Of a DNA stretch of 64,000 bases, positions 50,015-59,373 are shown in pieces. The stretch is from assembly GCA_963712765.1 (NCBI GenBank), contig CAVQIX010000005.1, positions 62,001 through 126,000 on the forward strand, written 5' to 3'. The notes below the pieces were generated by a model. That model did no database searches, was not told where the DNA came from, and saw only the letters and a list, made by a program, of their open reading frames with translations. Position 1 is the first letter of the stretch. The number at the start of each line of letters is the position of its first letter. The position numbers were made by a program, and so were the translations under genes. Origin of the DNA: CAXMST01 sp963712765 (GTDB lineage: Bacteria; Actinomycetota; Thermoleophilia; Solirubrobacterales; 70-9).

Positions 50015-53000
50015 TCAGACAGCGGCGATGGCTTGGGCGGTTCGGCGCGCGAGCGCCATTATCGTCAGCATCGGGTTCGTTCCGGATGCCGTCGGAAACG
50101 CGCTGGCATCGCCGATCCAGACCCCGGAGACATCGTGCAGCTCGCCGAACGGACCGGCGACGCTCGTCTCCGGATCGCTGCCCATCCGGCAACTGCCCAT
50201 CTGGTGGGCGCTGAAGATCCCCATCTCACGCGGTGCCGTCGGGGCAGAGCGGACCGCTGAGATGAATGCCTCGAGGTCGTCGCCCCGGGTCCATGTCGGC
50301 GTCTTGCGGCCGAGCGCGGTCATCTCCACCGCGCCGGCTGCCTCGTGCAGGCGGCTCATCTCCTCGAGGCCGACCCTGAGGTTGGCGATGTCGAGCTCGT
50401 CATCGAGCGGGTAGGAGGCCCGGGCGAGCCCTCGACCGTCCAGACCCACCCGGCCGTGACCACGATCGCGCGTGAGGTTGATGAAGGCGGCGCCGCGGCG
50501 GAACTTCAGCATCTCCGACTTGTGCTGCTCACCGGAGCGCCAGGGCACCGCGCCGGCGTACAGGCCGGTGGTGTGGTGGGCGCACTCGAGCAGGAAGCCG
50601 TAGCCATCCTCGATGTCCTCGAAGGCATGGGAGATACCCGCCTGCGGCGGGCCCCACCAGGGATCCTGGTCGTCCTCGTAGACGCCGAAGATCGCGGTCG
50701 TCGGGTGCAGGCGCAGATAGTCCCCGGCGGCGGGACCGCCGATTCCCGAGCGGAGCAACAACGCCGGCGACTCGATCGAGCCGCAGGCGACGACGACCTG
50801 CGGAGCGCGGACGACAACCTCGGCGCGGGTGCCCTCCTCGTCGCTGAAGACACCGATTACGCCGGCGGCCCGTCCGTTCTCCAAGAGGATCTTCTCGACC
50901 CGGCAGTTGACGACGAAGTCGGCGCCCCGCTCGGCAGCGTCGGAGAGATAGGTCTTCTCGGTCGAGCGCTTCGAGCCCGACTGCTCGCCGAAGCCCATAT
51001 ATCCCGCCGTCACGGGGTCATAGCTCTCGGGATCGGTGTTGCGGACGGTGAGTGCGAAATCGTGACCTCGCGCCTCACACCCCTGCTTGAGGCGCTGGTG
51101 GGGCCCGTTGAGGTCGGAGCAGGAGTCGGTGGCACCGAGACGCTCCAGCACGGCATCGAGGTGGGCGTCATAGCCGGATCCGTCCAGACCCTCGAGCCCA
51201 TGCTCACTCGCCCACTCCGACCGCACCCAATCGTGGGTCCGGAGGCAGTTGGTCCAGTTGAGCACCGTGCCGCCGCCCAGGGCGGATCCGGCCTGCAGCG
51301 AGACCTGGCCGTCAGCCGTCGGGAATGGGCCGCCGTTGAGATAGAGCTGCTGGTAGCCGCTCAGCTCGTAGCCGAGAAAATCAGATTCGTCGTAGTAGCC
51401 GCCCATCTCGAGCACGCAGACCTGCTTGCCCGCCGCGGCCAGCTCGCCGGCGATCACGCCGCCGCCCGCGCCGGAACCGATCACGACCACGTCGGCCTCG
51501 AGGCTGAGCTTGCCGTCCTCGGGACGCCGGGTGGGGATCGGTTTCCCGGTCGGCTTCGGGAGGGCCTGCGGCCCCGGGTAACCGATCGCCGGCCAGTTCG
51601 GATTGATCCCGGTGCCGAGATCCGGCAGCGCGTAGAACAGGCTGATGGCGAGACCGCGGAGCGTCGTGATCCCGGCGAGCGCCTCGGGGCTGGAATCGCT
51701 GAAGGCGTGCAGCAGAGCCTCCCGATCGGCCTGCGGGACCGCCGTCGCCATCCCCTGCTCCGCCAGAGCGTCGAGCAGCCCGCGCAGCCCGTCGATCTGC
51801 TCGATCTCGAGATCGGCCTGCAGCAGACCGATCTCGACCGCCTCGGCGATCGCCATGTCGCGGGCCGAGCGCGTCCAGAATCCGGTCGGGTCCGCGTCGG
51901 CGCCCTCCTCGGGTGGTTTCAGCGATGGGATCAGGGTCTCGCAGAAGGCGGTCAGCGTCCGGCGCTGTGCGTCGTTGAAGAGCTCCGACAGCGCCAGCGC
52001 CGCCAGGCTCTCACCTGCGGTCGCCGAGACCTCGGCCGAGTAGGGCAGCATGTGCAGCTCTCGCGGGGGCGCGTGGGCGGGGGTCAGCATCAGCGACTGG
52101 CGCTTCGTGTACTTGCGAATCCCGTCGGCGCCATGGCGCGAGCCCAGTCCCGACTCCTTCCAGCCCCCCATCGGCAACTCCAGCGCTGCGTAGTTGAGTT
52201 GCGCGTCGTTGACGCAGGCGACGCCCGACTCCAGCATCGAGGCGATCTCCTCGCCGCGCTCGACGTCTCGCGTCCAGACCGATGCCTGCAGCCCGTACGG
52301 TGAGTCGTTGGCGAGCTCGACCGCCTGCTCGACGCCGTCGACGGCCATCACCGGCAGCGTCGGGCCGAAGGTCTCCTCGCGCATGCATCGCATCGAGTGA
52401 TCGACGCCGGTGAGCACGGTCGGCTCATAGAAGCGGCCCGGCCCGTCCGCTCGCCTCCCGCCGACAGCGACCTCCGCCCCGCGCTCGACCGCGTCGGCGA
52501 CGTGCGCCTCGATCAGATCGAGCTGCGGCGGAAAGATGATCGCCCCGACGTCGACCGAACCGAGCTCACCCGGGGGGCCCTGCCTGACCGCCTCGACCTT
52601 CTCGACCACCCGCTCCACGAACTCGTCGTGGACCGTCCGATCGACGTAGATCCGCTCGACCGAGATGCACACCTGGCCGGAGTTGTTGAGCCCGAAGCTG
52701 ACCGCTGCGTTCGCCGCGCGCTCGATGTCGGCGTCGGCGAGGACGATCATCGGGTCCTTGCCGCCGAGCTCGAGGCTGACCGGGGTCAGCGTCTGGGCAG
52801 CCTGGGCCATCACCTTCTTGCCGGTCTCGGCCGAACCGGTGAACATCACGTAGTCGGCCGCATCGACAAGGGCGGCGCCGGCCTCTCCCGCGCCGGTCGC
52901 AACCGAGAAGACGCCCTCGGGCACCCCCACCTCGGCGAGCATCTCACCCATCAGAAGCGAGGTCAGCGGCGTTACCTCCGACGGCTTCAGGATCACGGTG

Positions 53001-53536
53001 TTGCCCGCTGCCAGCGCCGGGATGCAGTCGCCGAAGGAATTGGTCAGGGGGAAGTTCCAAGGGCCGATCACGCCGACAAGCCCGACCGGCGCGTAGCGGA
53101 CCTTGAGCCGGCGACCGCCGCGGACGGACGGGGAAGCGGTCTCGACGATCTCGTCCGCGAGGTAGTCCGGCGCGGCCTTCGCCCAGAATTCGAGCGCTGA
53201 GACCCCGTAGCCGAGATCGGTGAACTGCACCTCGTCGGCCGGCCTGCCCGTCTCCCCGCAGATCGTCTCGATCACGCGCGCGCCGTTGGCGACCAGCCAG
53301 CCGCGGGCGGCCATCAGCAGCTCCGCGCGGCGCTCGAACCCGATCGCCGCCCATTCGGGGCCGACGGCCCGCGCACGGGACGCCATCGCCTCGATCTCAG
53401 AGGCGCCGAGAGAGGGGACCGTGGCGATCGTCTCGCCGGAGGCGGGGTTTTCAACCGGGATGCCGCCTCCGTTCGAGCTGGAGGCGGGGGCGTCCGGCGC
53501 CATCCCCTCACGCTCGGTTCCGGTCGCACTCTCCAT
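50015..53536 (-). CDS. Fused aldehyde dehydrogenase and GMC-type alcohol oxidase
   Basis: 1173 residues from the ATG at 53536; an in-frame start at 53608 would add 24. Numbers below count from 53608. Residues about 50-510 are an NAD(P)-dependent aldehyde dehydrogenase: GPWNFPLTN (Asn185), LELGGKDP (Glu280) and GQVCISVERIYV (Cys314) form the catalytic set. Residues about 535-680 resemble the helical gluconate 2-dehydrogenase subunit-3-like part of long-chain alcohol oxidases (FNDAQRRTLTAFCETLIPS). From about 705 a GMC flavoprotein follows: FAD site VVIGSGAGGGVIAGELAAAG, LGGGTVLNWTN, AHQMGSCRMG, and GDASAFPTASGTNPMLTIMALA. Predicted route: alcohol to aldehyde to acid in one polypeptide; substrate perhaps long-chain. 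Confidence 0.9.
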   Translation of the reverse strand: MESATGTEREGMAPDAPASSSNGGGIPVENPASGETIATVPSLGASEIEAMASRARAVGPEWAAIGFERRAELLMAARGWLVANGARVIETICGETGRPADEVQFTDLGYGVSALEFWAKAAPDYLADEIVETASPSVRGGRRLKVRYAPVGLVGVIGPWNFPLTNSFGDCIPALAAGNTVILKPSEVTPLTSLLMGEMLAEVGVPEGVFSVATGAGEAGAALVDAADYVMFTGSAETGKKVMAQAAQTLTPVSLELGGKDPMIVLADADIERAANAAVSFGLNNSGQVCISVERIYVDRTVHDEFVERVVEKVEAVRQGPPGELGSVDVGAIIFPPQLDLIEAHVADAVERGAEVAVGGRRADGPGRFYEPTVLTGVDHSMRCMREETFGPTLPVMAVDGVEQAVELANDSPYGLQASVWTRDVERGEEIASMLESGVACVNDAQLNYAALELPMGGWKESGLGSRHGADGIRKYTKRQSLMLTPAHAPPRELHMLPYSAEVSATAGESLAALALSELFNDAQRRTLTAFCETLIPSLKPPEEGADADPTGFWTRSARDMAIAEAVEIGLLQADLEIEQIDGLRGLLDALAEQGMATAVPQADREALLHAFSDSSPEALAGITTLRGLAISLFYALPDLGTGINPNWPAIGYPGPQALPKPTGKPIPTRRPEDGKLSLEADVVVIGSGAGGGVIAGELAAAGKQVCVLEMGGYYDESDFLGYELSGYQQLYLNGGPFPTADGQVSLQAGSALGGGTVLNWTNCLRTHDWVRSEWASEHGLEGLDGSGYDAHLDAVLERLGATDSCSDLNGPHQRLKQGCEARGHDFALTVRNTDPESYDPVTAGYMGFGEQSGSKRSTEKTYLSDAAERGADFVVNCRVEKILLENGRAAGVIGVFSDEEGTRAEVVVRAPQVVVACGSIESPALLLRSGIGGPAAGDYLRLHPTTAIFGVYEDDQDPWWGPPQAGISHAFEDIEDGYGFLLECAHHTTGLYAGAVPWRSGEQHKSEMLKFRRGAAFINLTRDRGHGRVGLDGRGLARASYPLDDELDIANLRVGLEEMSRLHEAAGAVEMTALGRKTPTWTRGDDLEAFISAVRSAPTAPREMGIFSAHQMGSCRMGSDPETSVAGPFGELHDVSGVWIGDASAFPTASGTNPMLTIMALARRTAQAIAAV

Positions 53537-53615
53537 CCGGAGCGAGTCTATCCGGAGCGGTTCGTGGGCGCGTGCCGCGGATGGCGCACGAGCGTCGACG
53601 CCTAGCATTGAGGTG

Positions 53616-54752
53616 ATGAAGACCGCTTTGATCTCCGACCTGCACCTCGGCGCCGAGAGTCAGGGGGACCTCCTGCGCCGAGAGGTGATGATCGACCGCT
53701 TTGCGGAGGCAAGCTCCGACTGCGATCGCCTGGTCCTGCTGGGCGACACGATCGAGCTCCGGGACCGCCCGATCGAGGAGGCGATGGAGATGGCCCGTCC
53801 ATTCTTCGAGCGGATCGGGAGGGAGTTCGCGGGCGGTGAGGTGGTGCTCGTTCCCGGTAACCACGATCACCGCCTGCTCGGGCTGTGGCTGGAGCGGATG
53901 CGGGCCGATCAGGGAGATGAGTTCCGTCTCGATGAGGAGGTCGACACGCCGCACGCCTACCAGTCGCTGCTCGCGCAATGGCTCGGAGAGACGAAGCTGA
54001 CGATGCGCTACCCGGGCGTGTGGATCCGCGACGACGTCTACGCGACCCATGGTCACTACCTGGACAGCCACATAACCCTGCCGACACTCGAGCGGCTCTC
54101 GGTCGCGACCGTCGATCGAATCGGCGGCGGAGAGACCGGGCGGCGCGCCCAGCCGCACGACTACGAGGTCGTGCACGCGCCCGTCTACGACCTCCTCTTC
54201 GATCTCGCCCAAGGCGTGCGACGCCCGCACTCCCACGGGCGCGGCGATGACGGCAAGCCACCTTCGATGCGGCTGTGGGAGATGCTCGGCGGCGCTTCGG
54301 GCCGGGCTCGGAACTGGCGCGGGAAGCTGCTCAGCTCAGCCGTCGTACCCGCGGCGCTGCGAGGCCTCGAGCGAGCGGGGATTGGCTCGTTCGGGGGTGA
54401 TTTCTCCCTGGCCGAGATCGGCCGCTCAGGCGTCGAGGCGATGCAGGTCGTGGTCGAGCGCCTCGAGATCGACGCAGAACACGTCATCTTCGGCCACATC
54501 CACCGTCGCGGACCGCTTTCGGGAGAGGACGGCCGCGGCGCGACCGACCCGCCCTGGGAACGGCGCGGCACCCAGCTCCACAACACCGGCTGCTGGCTCT
54601 ACGTCGAGGCGATGCTTGGAAGGTCGTCGGCGGACAGCCCGTTCTGGCCCGGCCGGATGATCGTCGTCGGCGACAGCGGACCGCCCGAGGCGATCGAGAT
54701 CCTCGGCGACGTGCCCGGTCGTGAGCTGCAGCAGCTGACGGAAGCGCGCTGA
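53616..54752 (+). CDS. Calcineurin-like metallophosphoesterase
   Basis: 378 residues from the ATG at 53616. Two-metal phosphoesterase motifs in order: ISDLHLGAES (D-x-H), LLGDTIELRD (GD), PGNHDHRLL (GNHD), ATHGHYLDSH and FGHIHRRGP (GHxH). The type resembles UDP-2,3-diacylglucosamine hydrolase and related actinobacterial proteins, but this is likely a Gram-positive and the substrate is unknown. It is 80 bp from the divergent ALDH-GMC gene. Confidence 0.88.
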   Translation: MKTALISDLHLGAESQGDLLRREVMIDRFAEASSDCDRLVLLGDTIELRDRPIEEAMEMARPFFERIGREFAGGEVVLVPGNHDHRLLGLWLERMRADQGDEFRLDEEVDTPHAYQSLLAQWLGETKLTMRYPGVWIRDDVYATHGHYLDSHITLPTLERLSVATVDRIGGGETGRRAQPHDYEVVHAPVYDLLFDLAQGVRRPHSHGRGDDGKPPSMRLWEMLGGASGRARNWRGKLLSSAVVPAALRGLERAGIGSFGGDFSLAEIGRSGVEAMQVVVERLEIDAEHVIFGHIHRRGPLSGEDGRGATDPPWERRGTQLHNTGCWLYVEAMLGRSSADSPFWPGRMIVVGDSGPPEAIEILGDVPGRELQQLTEAR

Positions 54753-54761
54753 GGATCCGCG

Positions 54762-55862
54762 GTGGATGCTGCGTATGGATCGTCCCGATTGAGCTACCAG
54801 CCGACACGTCTGCGCTACGCCGCCATGGACCAGTTGCTGGGGCGCGGCCTGGTTCCCGACCTCGCGCTCCGGGCCGGCGCACGGTACGGCGTCCGCAAGG
54901 TGCTCCGTCGCGAGCACGAGGGCGGCGTCGAGGCCGAGCAGCGACGGCTCACCGACCTTGTCGCGCGCAAGAGTGCGGGCCCGATCGCGATCGCGACCGA
55001 CGCGGCCAACGAGCAGCACTACGAGATCCCACCCGCGTTCTTCGACCTCTTCCTCGGCGCCCGCCGCAAGTACAGCGGCTGCCTCTGGCCCCCCGGCACC
55101 GAGACGATCGAGCGAGCCGAGGAGGAGAGCCTCCGCCTCACCTGCGAGCGGGCGGGCATCGCCGACGGCCAGCGTGTGCTCGACCTCGGCTGCGGCTGGG
55201 GGTCGATGACCCTATGGATCGCGGAAAAGTTCCCGGCTTGCAGGATCACCGCGGTCAGCAACTCGGCTCCGCAGCGCCGCTGGATCGAAGACGCCGCCGA
55301 GCGTCGCGGCCTGTCGCAGCGCGTCGAGGTGATCACGGCCGACGTCACCGACCTCGAGCTGCCGGAGCACGAGTTCGACCGGATCGTCTCGATCGAGATG
55401 TTCGAGCACCTCAACAACTGGGCCGAGATCCTGCGCCGGATCTCGACCTGGGTCAAGCCCGAGGGGCTGCTCTTCCTCCACGTCTTCAGCCATCGCACCA
55501 TCGGCTACCTGTACGAGGACACCTGGGGTGCCGAGCGCTTCTTCACCGCCGGGGTGATGCCCTCCCACGACCTGCTGCTCAGCTTCCAGCGCGACATGAT
55601 CCTCCGCCGGCGCTGGGCGATCAACGGCGTCCATTACTCGAAGACCCTCGCCGCCTGGCTCGAGCGCCTCGACGACAACCGACGCGCCGCCTTCGATGTG
55701 CTGCTGGGCCACTACGGCGACCGCCGCCGGGCGAAGATCGCGCTCGCCAACTGGCGGCTCTTCTTGATTGCCTGCGTCGAGATCTGGGGCCATAACCGCG
55801 GCGAAGACTGGATTGTCAGTCACTACCTCTTCGAGCCGCGGGCGTCGACGAACGCCGTCTAG
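54762..55862 (+). CDS. Cyclopropane-fatty-acid-synthase-like SAM methyltransferase
   Basis: 366 residues, GTG start with GAGG upstream. SAM-binding motif VLDLGCGWGSMTLWIAE, followed by AVSNSAPQRRWIEDAA and IVSIEMFEHLNNW, the pattern of CFA synthases and related small-molecule methyltransferases (N-methyltransferase-like). The N-terminal part (YDIPPxFFDLFLG-like HYEIPPAFFDLFLG, YSGCLWPPGTETIERAEE) is family-typical. Product unknown: a modified membrane lipid is likely but not shown. Its stop overlaps that of the convergent moaB by 4 nt. Confidence 0.88.
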   Translation: MDAAYGSSRLSYQPTRLRYAAMDQLLGRGLVPDLALRAGARYGVRKVLRREHEGGVEAEQRRLTDLVARKSAGPIAIATDAANEQHYEIPPAFFDLFLGARRKYSGCLWPPGTETIERAEEESLRLTCERAGIADGQRVLDLGCGWGSMTLWIAEKFPACRITAVSNSAPQRRWIEDAAERRGLSQRVEVITADVTDLELPEHEFDRIVSIEMFEHLNNWAEILRRISTWVKPEGLLFLHVFSHRTIGYLYEDTWGAERFFTAGVMPSHDLLLSFQRDMILRRRWAINGVHYSKTLAAWLERLDDNRRAAFDVLLGHYGDRRRAKIALANWRLFLIACVEIWGHNRGEDWIVSHYLFEPRASTNAV

Positions 55863-56350
55863 TGAGCGTCGTCTTGGCCGGCCAGCAGCCGTAGCGCATG
55901 CGGTAGCGCCGGGGCGATCGCCTCGCCGCACTCGGCGATCGCCTTCGGATTGCCGGGGAAGTTGATGATCAGGGAGTGGCCACGGGTCCCGGCGACCGCG
56001 CGGGAGAGCATCCAGTGCGGAGTGTGCTCGCGGGAGGCGGCGCGCATCGCCTCGGCGATTCCCGGAGCCTGGCGCTCGATCGCCTCCAGGGTCGCCTCGG
56101 GGGTCTGGTCGGAGGGGCTGAAGCCGGTGCCGCCGGTGGTCAGGATCAAAGCCACGGCGCCCCCGTCGGCGAGCTCGCGGAGTCTGGCGGCGATCAGTCG
56201 GCGATCGTCGGTGATCGTCTCTGTGGCCACCACCTCCAGCCCAATCGAGCGGGCGAAGTCCTGCAGGGCGGGGCCGCCCTCGTCGTCCGCCTCGCCGGCG
56301 GACCTCGAGGTGCTGACCGTGATCACGGCGGCCGAGGTCTCAGCCGGCAT
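55859..56350 (-). CDS. moaB: Molybdopterin adenylyltransferase-type protein MoaB/MogA
   Basis: 163 residues from the ATG at 56350, inside the moaC end. MPT-binding domain: VITVSTSRSAGEADDEGGPALQDFARS at the N-terminus, LILTTGGTGFSPSDQTPEATLEAI (the TGGTG signature) and HSLIINFPGNPKAIAECGEAI. Adenylates molybdopterin before Mo insertion. Last gene of the moeA-moaDE-moaC-moaB operon. Confidence 0.93.
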   Translation of the reverse strand: MPAETSAAVITVSTSRSAGEADDEGGPALQDFARSIGLEVVATETITDDRRLIAARLRELADGGAVALILTTGGTGFSPSDQTPEATLEAIERQAPGIAEAMRAASREHTPHWMLSRAVAGTRGHSLIINFPGNPKAIAECGEAIAPALPHALRLLAGQDDAH

Positions 56351-56852
56351 CCGTCTCTCGCTCCCAGACCCCGCTCCTGCCACCGCTCTTGTGGATCAGG
56401 ACCACGCGCTCGATCTCGATCCCGCGCTCGAGGGCCTTCGCCATGTCGTAGATCGTCAGCGCCGCAACCGAGGCAGCGGTCATCGCCTCCATCTCCACGC
56501 CGGTTCGCCCCATGCATCGGGCCTCGGCCTTCAGCGTGACCGAGCCGGCCTCGGCATCGATCGAGACATCGACGTCGACGAAGCTGAGCGGAAGCGGATG
56601 AGCGAGCGGGATCAGCTCACCGGTGCGCTTGGCGGCCGAGATCCCCGCGAGACGGGCTGTGCCGACCACGTCGCCCTTCGGACCGTCGCCCTCGGCGAGC
56701 GCGGCCGCCGTCGCCGGCAATACCCGCAGCCGTGCCTCCGCGATCGCGCGCCGCTCGGTGGTTGCCTTGGCGCCGACGTCGACCATCCGCGCCGTGCCGT
56801 CCGCGCCGACGTGGCTCAGCTTCGGCTCGTCGGAGTCGTCCCCGGCACCCAT
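56340..56852 (-). CDS. moaC: Cyclic pyranopterin monophosphate synthase MoaC
   Basis: 170 residues; the ATG at 56852 lies inside moaDE and has a very strong GGAGAGGAGGGG site. LSHVGADGTARMVDV at the N-terminus, KGDVVGTARLAGISAAKRTGELIPLAHPLPL, and VEMEAMTAASVAALTIYDMAKAL are textbook MoaC. Works with MoaA (not in the window) to form cPMP from GTP. Confidence 0.96.
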   Translation of the reverse strand: MGAGDDSDEPKLSHVGADGTARMVDVGAKATTERRAIAEARLRVLPATAAALAEGDGPKGDVVGTARLAGISAAKRTGELIPLAHPLPLSFVDVDVSIDAEAGSVTLKAEARCMGRTGVEMEAMTAASVAALTIYDMAKALERGIEIERVVLIHKSGGRSGVWERETDAG

Positions 56853-57475
56853 CGCCCCTCCTCTCCTTCGATCTCCCGCTTCCAGATCGGCACCTCGGCC
56901 TTGATCCTGTCGATCGCCTCGCGCGCTCCGGCGAAGGCCTCCGGCCGATGCGCGGCCGATGCCGCCACGATCACGCTCGCCTCCCCCAGTGGAACCGACC
57001 CGATCCGGTGCTCGGCGGCGATCGCCTCCAGACCGTGCCTGGCTCGGCAGTCGGCCGCTATCTCGGCGATCCGCTCCTCGGCCATCTCGACGTAGGCCTC
57101 GTAGTCGAGGCGCTCGACCTCGCGCGTCATCCCCTGGAAGGTGACCACGGCGCCGGCGCCGGGCCGGACCACGGCGCGAGCGAGTTCGTCCAGCGAGAGC
57201 GGGCCCTCCGCGACACGCGAGTGGACTTCACCCTCCCCGCCGCTCACCGGCGGGATCAGGGCGACCTCGTCGCCCGCGCTGAGCCGGGCCGTCGGGTCGG
57301 AGTACTCGCGGTTGACCGCGGCGCGGACCGGGAGGGCGCCGACGAGATCGCTGAGCTCAGCGAGCAGGTCCTCGACCGTCGCGCCCTCCGTGAGCTCCAC
57401 CTCGAGATGGTCGCGGCCGGCGCGCTGGCGAAGCATCGCGAACAGCTTGACCTCGATCGTCAGTGTCTCCGGCAT
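56816..57475 (-). CDS. moaX: Fused MoaD-MoaE molybdopterin synthase (MoaX-like)
   Basis: 219 residues. Residues 1-80 are MoaD (ubiquitin-like; EVKLFAMLRQRAGRDHLEVEL, ending VALIPPVSGG) and residues about 85-219 are MoaE (VVTFQGMTREVERLDYEAYVEMAEERI, HRIGSVPLGEASVIVAASAAHRPEAFAGAREAIDRIKAEVPIWKREI). MoaD must end in free Gly-Gly for thiocarboxylation; here Gly79-Gly80 is followed directly by EGEVHSR and MoaE, so cleavage after the GG is expected, as known for MoaX of Mycobacterium tuberculosis. Confidence 0.93.
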   Translation of the reverse strand: MPETLTIEVKLFAMLRQRAGRDHLEVELTEGATVEDLLAELSDLVGALPVRAAVNREYSDPTARLSAGDEVALIPPVSGGEGEVHSRVAEGPLSLDELARAVVRPGAGAVVTFQGMTREVERLDYEAYVEMAEERIAEIAADCRARHGLEAIAAEHRIGSVPLGEASVIVAASAAHRPEAFAGAREAIDRIKAEVPIWKREIEGEEGRWVPGTTPTSRS

Positions 57476-57488
57476 TCAGGAGCTGATG

Positions 57489-58712
57489 CTACGCCGCCGG
57501 CTCGAGCAGTTCGACCGTGACCGGCTCTCCGGCCTCAACCACGGTGGTCTCCTCGGGGATCAGGGCGAGCCCGTCGGCTCCGAGCAGCGAGGTCATCACG
57601 TGCGAACCCTGGCGCGGCGCGGCGGTGGCCAGCCAGCCGCCGGGGCCGCGCTCGAGCCGGCAGCGAATCGCATGGGCGCGATCGGCCGGCTTGCGGTAGC
57701 GCTCGCTGAGCTCGGCCCGCAAGCGGGTGCGGCTCGGCTCGGCGCCCTGCTGAGCCAGCAGCGCAGGCCGGACGAGGAGGATGAAGGTGACGAAAGCAGA
57801 GACCGGATTGCCCGGCAGGCCGAAGACGAGACCATGGGGTCCGGTTCCGAAGTAGGCGGGCTTCCCGGGCTTCAGCGACAGGCGCCAGAAGACCTCCTCC
57901 ACCCCGAGCTCGCCGAACGCCGCCCTGACGTGATCGTGCTCGCCAACCGAGATGCCGCCGCAGACAACCAGCGCGTCGGCCTCCAGGCCCGAGCGCACCG
58001 CCTCGCGGGTCGCCTCCGGCTGATCGCCCACGGTCATCGGCGCCAGCGGCTCGGCGCCGCAGTCACGAGCGAGCGCGGCGAGGGCGTGGCTGTTGGAGTT
58101 GCGTACTGCCCCGGCCCGCAACGGATCCCCCGCCCCGATCAGCTCATCGCCGGTGCTCACCAGCGCGACCGTCGGCCGCCGCCGGCAGGCGGGTGTCGCG
58201 ACGCCGACCGACGCCAGCACCCCGAGCTCGGCCGCCGAGAGCCGCGCCCCCGCACCCAGCAGCTCGGCTCCGGGCTCGATGTCCTCGCCGGCCCGACGCA
58301 CGTTCTGCCCCGGCTCGACGGACGCCGCGATCGCCACGGAGCCCTCCTCCCCTCGGGTGTCCTCGACCCTGACCACCGCGTCGGCGCCTTCGGGCAGCTT
58401 CGCTCCCGTAGAGATCGAGATCGTCTCTCCCGGACCGATGCCCCGGCTTGACGGGGCGCCGGCCCGGGACTCGGCCACCAGACGGAGCCGGACCGCATCC
58501 TCGCGACCCGCCGCGGCCACGTCGGAGGACCTGACGGCGAAGCCGTCCATCGCCGAGTTATCGAAGCCCGGGACCCGCTCGGAGGCCGAGACCGGCTCCG
58601 CCAGCGTCCGCCCGCGCGCCTCCGCAAGCGGGACCGGCTCAGCCACCAGCGGCCTCGCTCGCTCGAGCACCAGCTCCCGCGCCGTCTCGATATCGGTCAG
58701 CTCCGCCGCCAT
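57489..58712 (-). CDS. moeA: Molybdopterin molybdotransferase MoeA
   Basis: 407 residues. Inserts molybdate into adenylated molybdopterin. Signatures: VPGFDNSAMDGFAVRSSD, STGDELIGAGDPLRAGAVRNSNSHAL, VVCGGISVGEHDHVRAAF, and FGLPGNPVSAFVTFILLVRPAL. Full length with the C-terminal beta domain. First gene of the operon; 13 nt before moaDE. Confidence 0.96.
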   Translation of the reverse strand: MAAELTDIETARELVLERARPLVAEPVPLAEARGRTLAEPVSASERVPGFDNSAMDGFAVRSSDVAAAGREDAVRLRLVAESRAGAPSSRGIGPGETISISTGAKLPEGADAVVRVEDTRGEEGSVAIAASVEPGQNVRRAGEDIEPGAELLGAGARLSAAELGVLASVGVATPACRRRPTVALVSTGDELIGAGDPLRAGAVRNSNSHALAALARDCGAEPLAPMTVGDQPEATREAVRSGLEADALVVCGGISVGEHDHVRAAFGELGVEEVFWRLSLKPGKPAYFGTGPHGLVFGLPGNPVSAFVTFILLVRPALLAQQGAEPSRTRLRAELSERYRKPADRAHAIRCRLERGPGGWLATAAPRQGSHVMTSLLGADGLALIPEETTVVEAGEPVTVELLEPAA

Positions 58713-58743
58713 CGACCGCCATCATCGCTGCCAGACTGCGCCC

Positions 58744-59355
58744 GTGCCTTGCGGACCCACCGATCACCCCCCAGCGCGGCACTGCGCGATCCTCGCCGGA
58801 GGGGCGGGCCGGCGCCTCGGCGGCGACAAGGCGGCGGTCGAGCTCGCCGGCAGACCGCTGGCTCGATACGTGGTCGACGCCGCGCGCGCCGCGGAGCTGG
58901 AGCCCCTGCTCGTCGCCAAGCCCGAGACGGCCCTGACAGGCATCGACGCCGCCGTCCTGCGCGAGCCGGCCGAGTCGCAGCATCCCCTCAACGGTCTCGC
59001 CGCCGCACTCGAGCACCTCGGAGAGCCAATCGTCTGCTGCCCATGCGATCTCCCCCTCGTCCCACCGGAGCTACTGCGAGGACTCGCTTCGATCAGCACC
59101 GGGCAGACGGTGGTGGTCGCGGCGGGGAGGGTGCATCCGTTGCTGGGCCGGTTCTCCCCATCGGCCGCCGAGGCATTGGCCCGGGCCGCGCTCACCGGAG
59201 AGCCGGTGACGGCGACGGCTGCGGCGGTCGGCGCGAGCGAGCTCGAGTTCGCCGACCTGGCTCCCGGCGTCGACCCGGCGGTCGCGCTCGCCAACGTCAA
59301 CACGCTCGCGGACATCTCCAGGTTGGAGCGCTACCTGGCCGGCGGGACCGGTTGA
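58744..59355 (+). CDS. mobA: Molybdenum cofactor guanylyltransferase MobA
   Basis: 203 residues from a GTG at 58744 without a clear ribosome-binding site. NTP-transferase fold: AILAGGAGRRLGGDKAAVELAGRPL (nucleotide-binding loop), CCPCDLPLVPPELL (metal-binding Asp), HPLLGRFSPSAAEAL, and NVNTLADI near the end, all as in MobA. Makes the bis-MGD form of the cofactor used by FdhF-type enzymes. Divergent from moeA. Confidence 0.9.
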   Translation: MPCGPTDHPPARHCAILAGGAGRRLGGDKAAVELAGRPLARYVVDAARAAELEPLLVAKPETALTGIDAAVLREPAESQHPLNGLAAALEHLGEPIVCCPCDLPLVPPELLRGLASISTGQTVVVAAGRVHPLLGRFSPSAAEALARAALTGEPVTATAAAVGASELEFADLAPGVDPAVALANVNTLADISRLERYLAGGTG

Positions 59356-59373
59356 GCCCCGACCGGACCCCGC

